A DNA stretch of 55,701 nt from a virus: positions 1-55,701 of the IMG/VR virus record IMGVR_UViG_3300044675_003951, one strand, 5' to 3'. Numbering within the stretch: the stretch's first letter is position 1; each line of letters starts with the position of its first letter. Under the pieces are notes generated by a model. It was not told where the DNA came from and searched no databases. It worked only from the letters and a program-made list of their open reading frames with translations. This document shows positions 7,923-16,548 of the stretch, piece by piece. The translations under genes and the position numbers were made by a program.

Positions 7923-8333
7923 TTAAGCCAAGTTAGTGAAGCTAGCTGTGCTAGTAACGTTGGCAGTTGGAATGCCAATGTTCAAGCCACCAGTTGCGTT
8001 GGCTGTTTGAGCAGCAGCAACCAGAGTAGTTGTGGTGTAAGCGCCACTTGGGTAGATAGCCAAGCTGATTGTACCAGCTGTTGCGCCGGCTTGGTAAATT
8101 GCGATTGTACCAAGTTGTTGAACAGATGTCAACACGTTGTTCAAGTAACCGTTAACGTTACCAGCGTTGGTCAACGCGGCGTTAGCTGTCAAAGTGAAGA
8201 AGTCAAGTTTTGGACCTTGGATCTGAACTGGACCTTGAGCTGCTACGTTAGCTGTTCCTGCGATGGAACCATTTCCTACGTCCAGTGCAAATACTGGTTG
8301 TGTGGTTCCGTTTACTTTTGTAAATACTGCCAT
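7923..8333 (-). CDS. Small, probably abundant virion protein
   Basis: 136 residues without cysteine or tryptophan, rich in Ala, Thr, Gly and Asn and predicted to be beta-rich. It begins MAVFTKVNGTTQPVFALDVGNG, a start I associate with small conserved virion proteins of T4-like aquatic phages. It is the only gene here with its own late-type promoter and a strong terminator, the arrangement expected of a highly expressed structural protein. AAGGAAA precedes the ATG. A decoration, tail-tube-like or head-surface protein would all fit; mass spectrometry of virions would decide. Confidence 0.75.
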   Translation of the reverse strand: MAVFTKVNGTTQPVFALDVGNGSIAGTANVAAQGPVQIQGPKLDFFTLTANAALTNAGNVNGYLNNVLTSVQQLGTIAIYQAGATAGTISLAIYPSGAYTTTTLVAAAQTANATGGLNIGIPTANVTSTASFTNLA

Positions 8334-8376
8334 GATAAATTTCCTTTAAGTTAGTGGGACACATGATCCCTGCTTT

Positions 8377-8383
8377 TATTTAG
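8377..8383 (-). promoter_or_regulatory. T4-late-type promoter element (CTAAATA)
   Basis: CTAAATA on the minus strand lies about 43 nt before the ATG of the 136-residue virion protein. It gives a leader of about 35 nt with AAGGAAA. With the terminator at 7865-7898 it defines a monocistronic unit. Confidence 0.6.
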
Positions 8384-8397
8384 TTAGTTTGGAAAAA

Positions 8398-10329
8398 TCA
8401 CGCCTGTTGAGGGTTATTTCTAGCTCGGTTTTGAGCAGCAAATGCAGTGGGATCAAACCTAGAAACCAGCTTGCCGTAGCCTGCAGGCGTGGCCATGACC
8501 CAACCTTCCCCGCCAGGATTGGCAACGTCTGCTTGATCTTTAAGGTGCATCTTGAGTGCATGCAGCAGTTCAAATGCATAAAACGCTGCGCCCAGGGCTT
8601 CAATGTTGCTGCTGGGACTGTTCAAATATTCCACAATGTTGTTGAACTTGCGTGGAGTTACTTTGGTTTTTAACCAGTTGCCAAATTCTATTACCAACTG
8701 ATTAGCAGGTTGTAACGGAGCACCCACTTTGGTATTGATAAAATCCACTGCCAGCTTGAACAAATCTGTGATTTGTGCAGTACGAAGTTCAGCTGGGTTA
8801 AACAGAGTTTTCATGCTGTTTCCGTAGGTGCGAACAATCATTCGCAGTTGCTTTTCAATGGCTGGATCAGTTTCCAAGGTGTTAGGAGTGGCAGGACGCT
8901 CCAGTAACAATCCTGGTACTTCATTGAACGCTACGCCGCCAAGTGGCTGTCGTGGTTCACCAGCATCACTGTACATACTATGAACAGCAACACCTATGTT
9001 GCTGTTGCCAATGCGCTGTCCCATAGAGCTTTTGACAGGAATACGATATTCAATAGTGTTGGGCTCAAACACATAGTTGCCAGCTATCACAGGAGGACGT
9101 TGCATGTACAACAGATCTCCCTTGACATAACCACGGAAGTTAGGGGGCAAAGCAGCTTCTAGTACTGGAAACAGTGTTGCATAGAGGTTGATCAGTTCAG
9201 TTCTGTCTCCAGATCTGTTGCTTTGTATATCTGCCATCATTTGTGGACTGGTAGCAAGTCCGTCGTAGCCCTTGGCTTCAAACCCTGAACCATCTGTGAG
9301 CACAAACTCACCGGTGTCGGGTTTGCGGCCAAATATCACAGCTGGTTTTCCGTCCCACTTGGCAGTAACTGTTCCAGGGGACTCAGTGGCATGTTTGACA
9401 ATGTCTAGTGCTTGTTGTATACCAGCGGCGCCGTAACGAAACACTAAATCTTCCAGGTGTTCGATGCCCTTGGCTCTGCCGCCCACTCCGGGTTCAGCAG
9501 CTTCTACAATCATGTTGTTTTCTACCAGGGCCACGTAACCACGATTCACAATGCGATCACGTAGTCGTCCCAGGAATCCCACATCATCTTCAGCAACCGA
9601 CGCTGACGGCTCTTTGAGATTGTCCCTAGCAAGATATTGACGGAAGTCTTCAAGTTTGGCGTCCTTCTTGGGATCACGTGCTAGAGCAGCATAAATGGCT
9701 TCGACATTTTTGAGATTGTCTCGAGTGCGGCCTTTGCCCAGCAATACTTCAGCAGCGTGGTCAGGATCAAGTCCGCCTGGTATTAACTGATCTGTTATTC
9801 TGCTAGTGACTCCTTTAGCAGAAGCCTTGAGTCCTAAACTCTTGGCAATCGAGCTCAAGAGTATATTGCGGTACAAACCTTTGTACTCAGAATCAACACC
9901 ACCAGACAAAAAGAATGAGCCCCATTCAACATTAGGCATGAACATAAAATCTGTTTGTACAAAACCATTATCAGCATTGCCAAGTATGGGTGTTTTAAAA
10001 TGCACAGCTTCGCCACTCATACGCACAAACTCTCTTGGGTCCTGACTCTGACTTGTGGCAAATTGATCTAGTTTGACTTTTAATTCGCCCTTGGTGATTT
10101 CGTTGGTATCAACTGCCAGATCCAAGTCTCCCGATGACGGTTTTTTGCCTGTGCTGCCCAGCCATTTTACAGGATAACCTGTAGCAGGATCTTCTGTGCT
10201 GGTCAAGTCTAGCCCTGTTACAGTTTCCAACCACTGCACAGTGCCGGGTATGTCTGCTTGATCAATGCGCTGCGTGAGTGGCAGACCCATTTTGTCTTTG
10301 AATACGTTGCCGCCTTCGATCAGATTCAT
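8398..10329 (-). CDS. Predicted nucleotidyltransferase-ligase fusion protein
   Basis: 643 residues with two enzyme-like regions. Near residues 60-130, SSGDLDLAVD (D68, D70) and VQTDFMF (D127) resemble the G-S/G...DxD...D triad of the Pol-beta nucleotidyltransferase superfamily. Near residues 290-460, HLEDLVFRYG, then VTAKWDGKPAVIFGRK (candidate nucleotidyl-lysine K324 in K-x-D-G), YVKGDLLYM and EYRIPVKSS resemble motifs I, III and IV of ATP-dependent DNA/RNA ligases. The C-terminal ~180 residues are helical and unassigned. It starts through an ATGA overlap with the preceding 257-residue gene and lies among virion-type genes. A role in nucleic-acid end repair is inference from the motifs only. 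Confidence 0.7.
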   Translation of the reverse strand: MNLIEGGNVFKDKMGLPLTQRIDQADIPGTVQWLETVTGLDLTSTEDPATGYPVKWLGSTGKKPSSGDLDLAVDTNEITKGELKVKLDQFATSQSQDPREFVRMSGEAVHFKTPILGNADNGFVQTDFMFMPNVEWGSFFLSGGVDSEYKGLYRNILLSSIAKSLGLKASAKGVTSRITDQLIPGGLDPDHAAEVLLGKGRTRDNLKNVEAIYAALARDPKKDAKLEDFRQYLARDNLKEPSASVAEDDVGFLGRLRDRIVNRGYVALVENNMIVEAAEPGVGGRAKGIEHLEDLVFRYGAAGIQQALDIVKHATESPGTVTAKWDGKPAVIFGRKPDTGEFVLTDGSGFEAKGYDGLATSPQMMADIQSNRSGDRTELINLYATLFPVLEAALPPNFRGYVKGDLLYMQRPPVIAGNYVFEPNTIEYRIPVKSSMGQRIGNSNIGVAVHSMYSDAGEPRQPLGGVAFNEVPGLLLERPATPNTLETDPAIEKQLRMIVRTYGNSMKTLFNPAELRTAQITDLFKLAVDFINTKVGAPLQPANQLVIEFGNWLKTKVTPRKFNNIVEYLNSPSSNIEALGAAFYAFELLHALKMHLKDQADVANPGGEGWVMATPAGYGKLVSRFDPTAFAAQNRARNNPQQA

Positions 10330-11099
10330 TTGACCCCACCCAACAACGCTGCTAGTGCAGGAGTTATTTTGCTGCCGTTAAGTCTGATATAATTTTGCAA
10401 AGCAGCAATGGTTTGGTCCGACATTCCCAGCTCATCTGCCAATTGCTCTGATGCAGGCGGCAGTAGGCCAGGCCGAGCAACAGCGCCTTGACCTTTGCTG
10501 GAGCTAAACTCTATTTCGCTTTTGGCATCTGAAATTGCTGCTGCCAATGTGCTCCATAGTGCTGACTCTTTGTTGGGATCAGGTTTGCCAGCTGTTTGTT
10601 CTTGTGCCACAATAGCATCAATTTGATTTTTAATGGATGTGGTTAATTTGGCAGCGTATTGTTTGCCTGTTCCGTCGTGTGCCTCTGCACTTACCTTATT
10701 GACCAACGATTCATACGGTTCACCAATCAATCTTGACACCATGTCTTCCAGCACCTGTTGTAATTGGGCTGGTGGTAGTTCACTTGGACGAGTTGCCATT
10801 AATCCAGCTGGAGTTTTCATGGTTTGCATCAGTTCGCTGACAGTTTGTTTCCATTCTTTTGCAGCAGCAGTTGCTAGACCCTTAATCAGTGGATCAGTGG
10901 CAGAGAAGGCTGCGTCTTGCGCTCCAGCCACAGTGGCTTTTTGTTGGCCGCCAATCACTGGATTCAAGCCCTGGGCAGCAGCAGCTTTGTTGACCAACTG
11001 TGATGCTATACCACCTACTACGCTGGCTGCTCCGCCAAGCGCTCCACCAACTGATGCTTCTTTGATGGGTTGTTTACGTGTTAATTCATGAATCTGCAT
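10326..11099 (-). CDS. Candidate internal head (core) protein with targeting-like leader
   Basis: 257 residues. The N-terminus MQIHELTRKQPIKEASV resembles short capsid-targeting leaders of T4-like phages, ending in an E-A site where a prohead protease might cut. It is followed by a Gly/Ala-rich hydrophobic stretch (GGALGGAASVVGGIA) and a long helical, lysine- and alanine-rich body, and ends in ITPALAALLGGVK. No catalytic motif is seen. The start overlaps the upstream 82-residue gene by 14 nt, and the stop overlaps the nucleotidyltransferase-ligase gene by 4 nt. Confidence 0.7.
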   Translation of the reverse strand: MQIHELTRKQPIKEASVGGALGGAASVVGGIASQLVNKAAAAQGLNPVIGGQQKATVAGAQDAAFSATDPLIKGLATAAAKEWKQTVSELMQTMKTPAGLMATRPSELPPAQLQQVLEDMVSRLIGEPYESLVNKVSAEAHDGTGKQYAAKLTTSIKNQIDAIVAQEQTAGKPDPNKESALWSTLAAAISDAKSEIEFSSSKGQGAVARPGLLPPASEQLADELGMSDQTIAALQNYIRLNGSKITPALAALLGGVK

Positions 11100-11334
11100 G
11101 GGTTCTCCTTACTGAACGCGAGAACTTGCCTGCGTCTTTGGTGCGAATGGCATTGAGTAATTTTCTTGTGAGATTGTCTGCTGCTTCAGCATCATACTCA
11201 GCTTCAATTTGTTCTACTAGTCGTATGGCATTAGCAATCACGTTTGTAGCACGATTTTCGATCAGCAAGCGCTGATCACGTTCTACATACAGTGATTCTA
11301 ATTCTTCTAGAATACTTCGAGTTTTTTTCTGCAT
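11086..11334 (-). CDS. Conserved small T4-like phage protein
   Basis: 82 residues, charged and almost entirely helical: KKTRSILEELESLYVERDQR, then RATNVIANAIRLVEQIEAEY, then NLTRKLLNAIR. No catalytic motif. It is first in a minus-strand transcription unit with its own late-type promoter 19-25 nt upstream and AAAGG before the ATG, leading into the candidate head proteins. It could be a scaffold or head-assembly partner. Confidence 0.72.
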   Translation of the reverse strand: MQKKTRSILEELESLYVERDQRLLIENRATNVIANAIRLVEQIEAEYDAEAADNLTRKLLNAIRTKDAGKFSRSVRRTHADS

Positions 11335-11352
11335 TGCTCAAGACCTTTGGAT

Positions 11353-11359
11353 TATTTAG
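11353..11359 (-). promoter_or_regulatory. T4-late-type promoter element (CTAAATA), minus-strand half of a divergent pair
   Basis: GCTAAATA on the minus strand, 19-25 nt before the ATG at 11334. It lies 15 nt from an opposing element at 11375-11382. Confidence 0.6.
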
Positions 11360-11374
11360 CTATTTCAGGGTCTG

Positions 11375-11382
11375 AATAAATA
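11375..11382 (+). promoter_or_regulatory. T4-late-type promoter element (AATAAATA), plus-strand half of a divergent pair
   Basis: AATAAATA ends 20 nt before the ATG of the plus-strand fibre-like gene, with AAGGA between. It differs from the T4 late consensus TATAAATA at one base. Confidence 0.65.
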
Positions 11383-11402
11383 TCTATAACAAGGACTACG
11401 AA

Positions 11403-12608
11403 ATGACCAGCCAAATCAACCCAAACAATATCGACGGTACCTATCCAGTTGCCGGCGTGCCCAATAACACCCAGGGCTTCAGAGACAACTTTACCAACAT
11501 CAAAACAAACTTTCAATATGCCGAAAACGAAATAGACGACCTACAAAGCAAGGTTGTGCTAAAGGCTGCACTGTCGGGCACTACGTTGAACAACAACATG
11601 GCAGACAATCTCATTTATGCTGTGAAACTAAATGACGTTTCGTATACCTATTTGCCTATTACCACAACCAGTGGCAGTATTGCCATTGATTATTCAGCAG
11701 CAGCATTCCAACAAATCAGTACCACAGGATCAGTTAGCCTGAGTTTCACAAACTTTCCTGCCAGTGGATCTGCTGGCACTGTACGAGTGGGTTTCAACAT
11801 CACCAACGTTGCACACACTGTGACCTTGCCAGCGTCAGTGAGTCAGGGCATTGCCACGATTGGCGGTGTATCGCCGGGCACACCTGGTGTATCAAACACC
11901 ATTACATTTGGCGCTGTGGGCAACTATGCATTTGAGTTTGTGAGCGTTGACGGCGGCACAACCATTTGGATCTTTGACAACAGTCGTGATCCTGGTATTG
12001 TTAGTACACCTATAGCTTTTACCAACACCACTGTGAGCACCAGTACCACCACAGGTGCTGTGGTTGTAACAGGCGGTGTGGGCATTGGCGGCAACCTGAA
12101 CGTGGGCGGCATCAGTGCATTCTCGGGCAACATAACTGGCAACCTAAGCGTCACAGGTAATATTGCTGGAGGCAATGTTATTACTACTGGAATCGCTAGT
12201 ATAGGAACTGCAAGTGTCACTGGTAACGTAACTGTGGCCGGTGCTGCTGGTATCGGTTTGACCAGCGCCGGAACTGTGGGCTATGCAGCAGGAGCAGGCG
12301 GCACTATTTCACAGTCTGGCAACAAATCTGGTACAGTGGTGTTGAACAAACCATCTGGTGAAATCACCATGCAGAATACCAACTTGGCTGCGGCTACTGC
12401 TGTGAGTTTTACGCTAACCAACTCTACTATTGGCACACGTGATTTGCTGTTGATCAACATTGTTGGAGGAGCTACACTTGGCGCCTACAACGTCAACGGC
12501 AATTGCACCACAGGGTCAGCAGTAATTACGTTGACTAATCGTACAGCGGGCACATTAGGAGAAGCAGTTGTGTTACGCTTTGCAGTGATCAAAGGTTCAA
12601 TTACTTAA
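11403..12608 (+). CDS. Fibre-like virion structural protein
   Basis: 401 residues. The N-terminus NPNNIDGTYPVAGVPNNTQG, then FRDNFTNIKTNFQYAENEID, is the attachment-type opening common in T4-like phage fibre proteins, followed by a short coiled-coil. The middle is Gly/Thr/Val-rich with stacked repeats (TTGAVVVTGGVGIGGNLNVGG, then GNITGNLSVTGNIAGGN) typical of fibrous beta structure. The C-terminal ~90 residues (from about SQSGNKSGTVVLNKPSGEI) look like a folded tip domain. Low Cys content and late promoter agree with a virion role. It converges with the SGNH-like gene, overlapping it by 8 nt. Confidence 0.82.
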   Translation: MTSQINPNNIDGTYPVAGVPNNTQGFRDNFTNIKTNFQYAENEIDDLQSKVVLKAALSGTTLNNNMADNLIYAVKLNDVSYTYLPITTTSGSIAIDYSAAAFQQISTTGSVSLSFTNFPASGSAGTVRVGFNITNVAHTVTLPASVSQGIATIGGVSPGTPGVSNTITFGAVGNYAFEFVSVDGGTTIWIFDNSRDPGIVSTPIAFTNTTVSTSTTTGAVVVTGGVGIGGNLNVGGISAFSGNITGNLSVTGNIAGGNVITTGIASIGTASVTGNVTVAGAAGIGLTSAGTVGYAAGAGGTISQSGNKSGTVVLNKPSGEITMQNTNLAAATAVSFTLTNSTIGTRDLLLINIVGGATLGAYNVNGNCTTGSAVITLTNRTAGTLGEAVVLRFAVIKGSIT

Positions 12609-13311
12609 ACTCGAGTTTGGCATTTATGTCTGACCATATTGATTCTCGATCAGGGTCATATGGAATCCAGGGTGTTTGATTAATCAACAATTCCAATTCT
12701 TTTTGTAAATTTTGATCAACAGTGATATCAATTTGCGGAATAATTTGTTCAACTAACCAATAGAAATGCACAATTGGAGACGGTTGTACTTGTGTCTGCC
12801 GGGTTAATCCGAATCGGCTGTGCTGGCTGAATGTGTCTGCTGACTGTGTGCTAGTATGAACTAGTTGACAATTTAAATTAGCGGCTGTGTGCGATACCAG
12901 GGTCTGATACATCTGTTGTCTACGATTGTGTTGGCCTAGCTGCACATACAGTTTGTGATAGTCTTGAACTTCTTGGACTGTGCTGGCACTACTCAACCAC
13001 CATTTACGATCTTGTGAATCAACATTGACGTTAAAATAATACGTTGGATCGTTGGCAATGATATTTTGCCAGGAATCATCTTGAATCATTTTGTCGAATC
13101 TATTTGCGTTAGGCCATTGAAAAATTACTATGCTGTCGTGCATACCATCTACTAGATCCACAAATCCTGAAACTAAAAATTCAGTGCCTGCCCCAACTCC
13201 TGCTGTGTTGATCACTTGGTATTGGGGCAGCAGCGTTTGTAAAATCTGAGGCCATTCTGGCCATATATGTCCAGTTGCAAATCCGTCACCAAAACAAAAA
13301 ATTTTCTTCAT
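12601..13311 (-). CDS. SGNH/GDSL-hydrolase-like protein, degenerate
   Basis: 236 residues starting MKKIFCFGDGFATGH; this ATG was preferred because it lies just after the upstream stop. FGDGF corresponds to block I of SGNH hydrolases, but glycine stands where the serine nucleophile is expected. VGAGTEFL occupies the position of block III, where G-x-N would be expected. IVIFQWPNANRF is similar to a block found in the other SGNH-like proteins here. No D-x-x-H is visible at the C-terminus. It is probably a non-catalytic or altered member of the fold. It follows the 269-residue gene with a 1-nt gap. Confidence 0.6.
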   Translation of the reverse strand: MKKIFCFGDGFATGHIWPEWPQILQTLLPQYQVINTAGVGAGTEFLVSGFVDLVDGMHDSIVIFQWPNANRFDKMIQDDSWQNIIANDPTYYFNVNVDSQDRKWWLSSASTVQEVQDYHKLYVQLGQHNRRQQMYQTLVSHTAANLNCQLVHTSTQSADTFSQHSRFGLTRQTQVQPSPIVHFYWLVEQIIPQIDITVDQNLQKELELLINQTPWIPYDPDRESIWSDINAKLEFK

Positions 13312-13312
13312 A

Positions 13313-14119
13313 TCAAAATTTCTGATCAAAAGTTTTTAAGTGTTGATCCACCATGTTCCATAACTGGCAAGTGTTGCTAGGATAACTATCATTATCAAAC
13401 AATTCTCCATCAAATATTCCAACAGATTTTGACAACAAACTATTGATCAATGCTTGCGACATTTCGGTGCTGAAAAATTCAATGTTATTTCCTACTATTG
13501 CAGCATGCACTAGGTGTTTGCATTCTTTGTAATGTTGCCATCCTTGATTCCTAGTTAAAAATTCTTCAGACAAATCACTTAGTTCTTGGTCAGGCACAAA
13601 TGTTATTTCTAAAAACTCAGCCAAGCGATATAGTTCATTATAAAATTCCACTAGATCAAACAAACTTTCCATGCAAAACTCAAAAGCTGGTAAATCAATC
13701 CAACTCCAATTGTCGGGAAGAGGATATCCATCAACTGTTGAATTAAATTTAGCATACCATTCATTTCTAAGTTTGGCGGGACTACGTCTCACTGATTCTG
13801 AAATTAGTTTTATTTTTTTTTCTAAAGGTATATCACCGGCTCGACTCATGACATTGATTTGATATATCCAGTTGGCCCAATCCTGACTAATGTTGATTCT
13901 AATTACCTTGGTTGGAGTATTTTGTGATATATTAAACTCAGTATAATGTGCAGCTTCTACTATTCTGTGTGCCATGTATGCTGTGTCTTTACGAATCTGA
14001 TGACAAGCACCGTGCTCAGTAAAAATGTCAGGTACTCGTGGACCCTTGAATATCCACGTATTAATTACATACTCTAGAAAGTGCCCATGACTGCCTGAAA
14101 AAAAATCCAGGTATATCAT
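13313..14119 (-). CDS. Conserved phage protein with GSHGHFLE signature, function unknown
   Basis: 269 residues from ATG (MIYLDFFSGSHGHFLEYVIN). This start is coupled to the helicase stop by a TAATG overlap; a longer reading would lie inside the helicase gene. The N-terminal strand-loop-helix with FSGSHGHFLE resembles a phosphate-binding loop, such as the 5' PAPS loop of sulfotransferases, and KVIRINISQDWANW could be a second conserved block, but the match is not decisive. The rest is helical with many aromatic residues. It might modify surface glycans like its neighbours; that is inference. Confidence 0.68.
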   Translation of the reverse strand: MIYLDFFSGSHGHFLEYVINTWIFKGPRVPDIFTEHGACHQIRKDTAYMAHRIVEAAHYTEFNISQNTPTKVIRINISQDWANWIYQINVMSRAGDIPLEKKIKLISESVRRSPAKLRNEWYAKFNSTVDGYPLPDNWSWIDLPAFEFCMESLFDLVEFYNELYRLAEFLEITFVPDQELSDLSEEFLTRNQGWQHYKECKHLVHAAIVGNNIEFFSTEMSQALINSLLSKSVGIFDGELFDNDSYPSNTCQLWNMVDQHLKTFDQKF

Positions 14120-15585
14120 TATGACGCTTTGATCTTGCCCAGCATTTGTTTCAGCTTGGCACTTTGAACGTCTGCTGAAATCTTGGCAACATCTCCTTGC
14201 TTGACCACAGGCTTGTCCCAAACGTGTGTGCCTCCTGCAGGCGCGGCCCAGGCAGCATCGGAGCTTGCAGCAACCTGGCTCTTGGCCTTGATTGATTCCA
14301 TGATTGAACTTTGTGGTTTGTTGTAACCGTTTTCGTCCCCGCCTTCGTCAGTAATACGCATGGTTTCAATGTTATACTCCAAATCAATTTTTTGACCAAC
14401 GCCGGTCGAGCTTCGAGATTTCATACACTGGATCTGATACTTGCCACGCTCTTTCATAGCACGACTTGTAAAGATACCAAACACATTGTCTGCTGTGTTG
14501 ATTTTACTAATACCACCTGAAATGTGGCTGTGGTCAAATTCAATTTCTTCCACTGCTGATCTGTTCAACTGACTGGCTGTCACTAACAAAATGCCCAGTT
14601 CTTTGGCTAGATTACGCAGTTCCTCACTCACATACTTGTCTTTCACAAACAAATCGTTGGGACTAACTTTAGCACTCACTGGCATGACCAAGTCAAGATA
14701 ATCTACCATCACAAAGTCCACTCTAATGCCTGTTTGTATCTGTACTTCTTTCAAATAAGCACGAATATCATTCACATTGCTTTGTGCCGGCAACCCCTTC
14801 ACACGATACTGTCCAGACTTCTTTTGAATCATCTTGACCTTGAGCGCAGTGGTTTCGATGTCTTTGCGAATCTCTTTGGTGCTCATGCTGGTCAACATTG
14901 CATCACTTCGCAAACTGGTTAGTTCTTCACTCAGTTCCAGTGTAATATACACACCACTCAAGCCCTGTTGCAACCAGTTGAGTGCAATGTTCATCATGAC
15001 CAGGCTTTTGCCCGAGCCTGATCCGCCTGCAAATATGTTCAACTCACCACGGCTGAATCCACCATACAACAATCGATCCATTTGTGGCCATCCTGTGCTG
15101 ACCTGTCCTCCAGCATTAAAGTACTTGTTGATACGAGCACTTGGATCATCAAAATAGTCTGTGCCCATGTCCTTGGTCAAGCTGATCTGTACAGCGTCCT
15201 TGATCAGTTTCTCCACAGGATCGTAGTCGCCCTTTTCCAGCAAGTCAGCTGCTTTCAAAATAGCACGTTCCAATTCTTGCCGCTTGGTAAAGTTTTCAAA
15301 CTCTTCCATAAACCAAGCATGATGTCCTTCATTGAATTCATCCAGGTGTTGTAACTTGATCCCTGTGGTTGCAGCGATCTGTGCAGCAGTGGGCAAAGTG
15401 CCGTGGTCCACACTGTGTGTCTTGATAAACTCGGCCGCAGGTCTTACACTACGATCAAAGTTTTCTGGATTGTAGATGTTCTGCACACGAACATAACTTT
15501 CTGCATCCTGAAGTATCATCTCCAGGAACAGTCGTTGTACATCAGTTCCGTAGTCTTTTAACAAGTTGTTTCTTTCGTAATTCAA
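14119..15585 (-). CDS. 41: Replicative DNA helicase, DnaB-like, T4 gp41 type
   Basis: Hexameric 5'-3' helicase of the phage replisome, partner of the primase encoded just upstream. 488 residues: helical N-terminal domain (1 to about 135), then the RecA-like core with Walker A GGSGSGKS at 187-194, Walker B near FVMVDYLDLV, the H4/sensor region LLVTASQLNRSA, and an arginine-finger-type SRAMKERGKYQIQCMKSRS segment. The C-terminal tail includes GGTHVWDKP. The first codon appears to be TTG, with no in-frame ATG until residue 23 and no clear ribosome site. It overlaps the primase by 44 nt, so translational coupling is likely. Confidence 0.94.
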   Translation of the reverse strand: MNYERNNLLKDYGTDVQRLFLEMILQDAESYVRVQNIYNPENFDRSVRPAAEFIKTHSVDHGTLPTAAQIAATTGIKLQHLDEFNEGHHAWFMEEFENFTKRQELERAILKAADLLEKGDYDPVEKLIKDAVQISLTKDMGTDYFDDPSARINKYFNAGGQVSTGWPQMDRLLYGGFSRGELNIFAGGSGSGKSLVMMNIALNWLQQGLSGVYITLELSEELTSLRSDAMLTSMSTKEIRKDIETTALKVKMIQKKSGQYRVKGLPAQSNVNDIRAYLKEVQIQTGIRVDFVMVDYLDLVMPVSAKVSPNDLFVKDKYVSEELRNLAKELGILLVTASQLNRSAVEEIEFDHSHISGGISKINTADNVFGIFTSRAMKERGKYQIQCMKSRSSTGVGQKIDLEYNIETMRITDEGGDENGYNKPQSSIMESIKAKSQVAASSDAAWAAPAGGTHVWDKPVVKQGDVAKISADVQSAKLKQMLGKIKAS

Positions 15586-16513
15586 TTTTAATTTTAGATG
15601 TTTCTCTAGCCTGCATGATAGTTATCAATGCGCCTAGTCTACCATATTTCTTCACAGCATCGTTGATATCTTTAACGTCTGCACCCCAGTTAGGTATGCT
15701 TACTGCCCAGTTTAGTTCTACGGCACGATCAATCAGTTCAATACCTGCAGAATCCTGGTCAGGTACCACAGTGACTTCTTTGCCCAGTCGTCGTATCAAT
15801 TTTGCTTGAGCATCACTTACTGTGTTGTGCATTAGTGCAAGGCCGCCAATTGACAGCGCATCAAAGATGCCTTCTGTTACTATAACATGAGTCCAGTTGT
15901 TGTGCAGCAAGTCTGTTCCAAACACATAGCCCGGTTGCATGTCATTAAGATAACGCGGATTCCTATCGTCTAAAAATCGAATTGTGCTGCCTACAATTTT
16001 GTTGTTGTGTGTAAACGGCACAATCACCCCGGCTCTTTTTGACGAGGCTTGCACCATAAAAGGAAAGTCAGCAGGTACACATCTGCTTTGTAAGTAATCC
16101 CATTGTGTTGGAAAATCTGTTGTTAAAAACTCTGCACCGGGTGGTAGCTCTCGTTCTTCAAACTGAATTCCTTGCAGTATGTTGGTAACTTGTTGTCGAT
16201 CTTCCAAAATGCCATTGATGCTTTTGTGTCGTAGACTTTCTAGATTGATCAAGTCAATCTCACGTTCTTGCATGCCCAACCAACCCAACAACTTACGGGC
16301 TTTGTAACTTATTGTGCGTCCAATAATAAAGCTGGCAGTATAGCCACAGTTGAAGCAATGATAGCTCCAGCCCTGCTCGTTTGTTTTGATGCCGCCACGA
16401 CTGCGTCGATCTGGACTGTCCCCGTTGTGATAACAGCACACCGCATTAAAGCTGATCCAGCCGCTGGGGCTGACTTTTCGCTTGGCGGGTAAGTAATCTA
16501 AGATATCCAGCAT
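15542..16513 (-). CDS. 61: DNA primase, T4 gp61 type
   Basis: Synthesises RNA primers with the gp41 helicase. 323 residues: an N-terminal zinc-binding domain with C26/C27, H29, C53 and C56 (CCYHNGDSP and YHCFNCGY), a linker, then a TOPRIM-type catalytic domain with VTEGIFDAL (E214) and VVPDQDSAG (D252, D254). The order and length match T4-like primases. It is first in the primase-helicase unit, with a sigma70-type promoter whose -10 hexamer ends 6 nt before the ATG, which predicts a leaderless message. Confidence 0.94.
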   Translation of the reverse strand: MLDILDYLPAKRKVSPSGWISFNAVCCYHNGDSPDRRSRGGIKTNEQGWSYHCFNCGYTASFIIGRTISYKARKLLGWLGMQEREIDLINLESLRHKSINGILEDRQQVTNILQGIQFEERELPPGAEFLTTDFPTQWDYLQSRCVPADFPFMVQASSKRAGVIVPFTHNNKIVGSTIRFLDDRNPRYLNDMQPGYVFGTDLLHNNWTHVIVTEGIFDALSIGGLALMHNTVSDAQAKLIRRLGKEVTVVPDQDSAGIELIDRAVELNWAVSIPNWGADVKDINDAVKKYGRLGALITIMQARETSKIKIELRKKQLVKRLRN

Positions 16514-16519
16514 CTGCTT

Positions 16520-16548
16520 AGTATAGCAGAGTTGTCACACAATATCAA
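16520..16548 (-). promoter_or_regulatory. Sigma70-type promoter of the primase-helicase unit
   Basis: TTGATA (16543-16548), 17-nt spacer, TATACT (16520-16525) on the minus strand. The spacer ends in CTCTGC, like the repeated promoters at 25-26 kb (ATTCTGC). Only 6 nt separate the -10 from the ATG, so transcription should start at or next to the A of the start codon. Confidence 0.7.
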
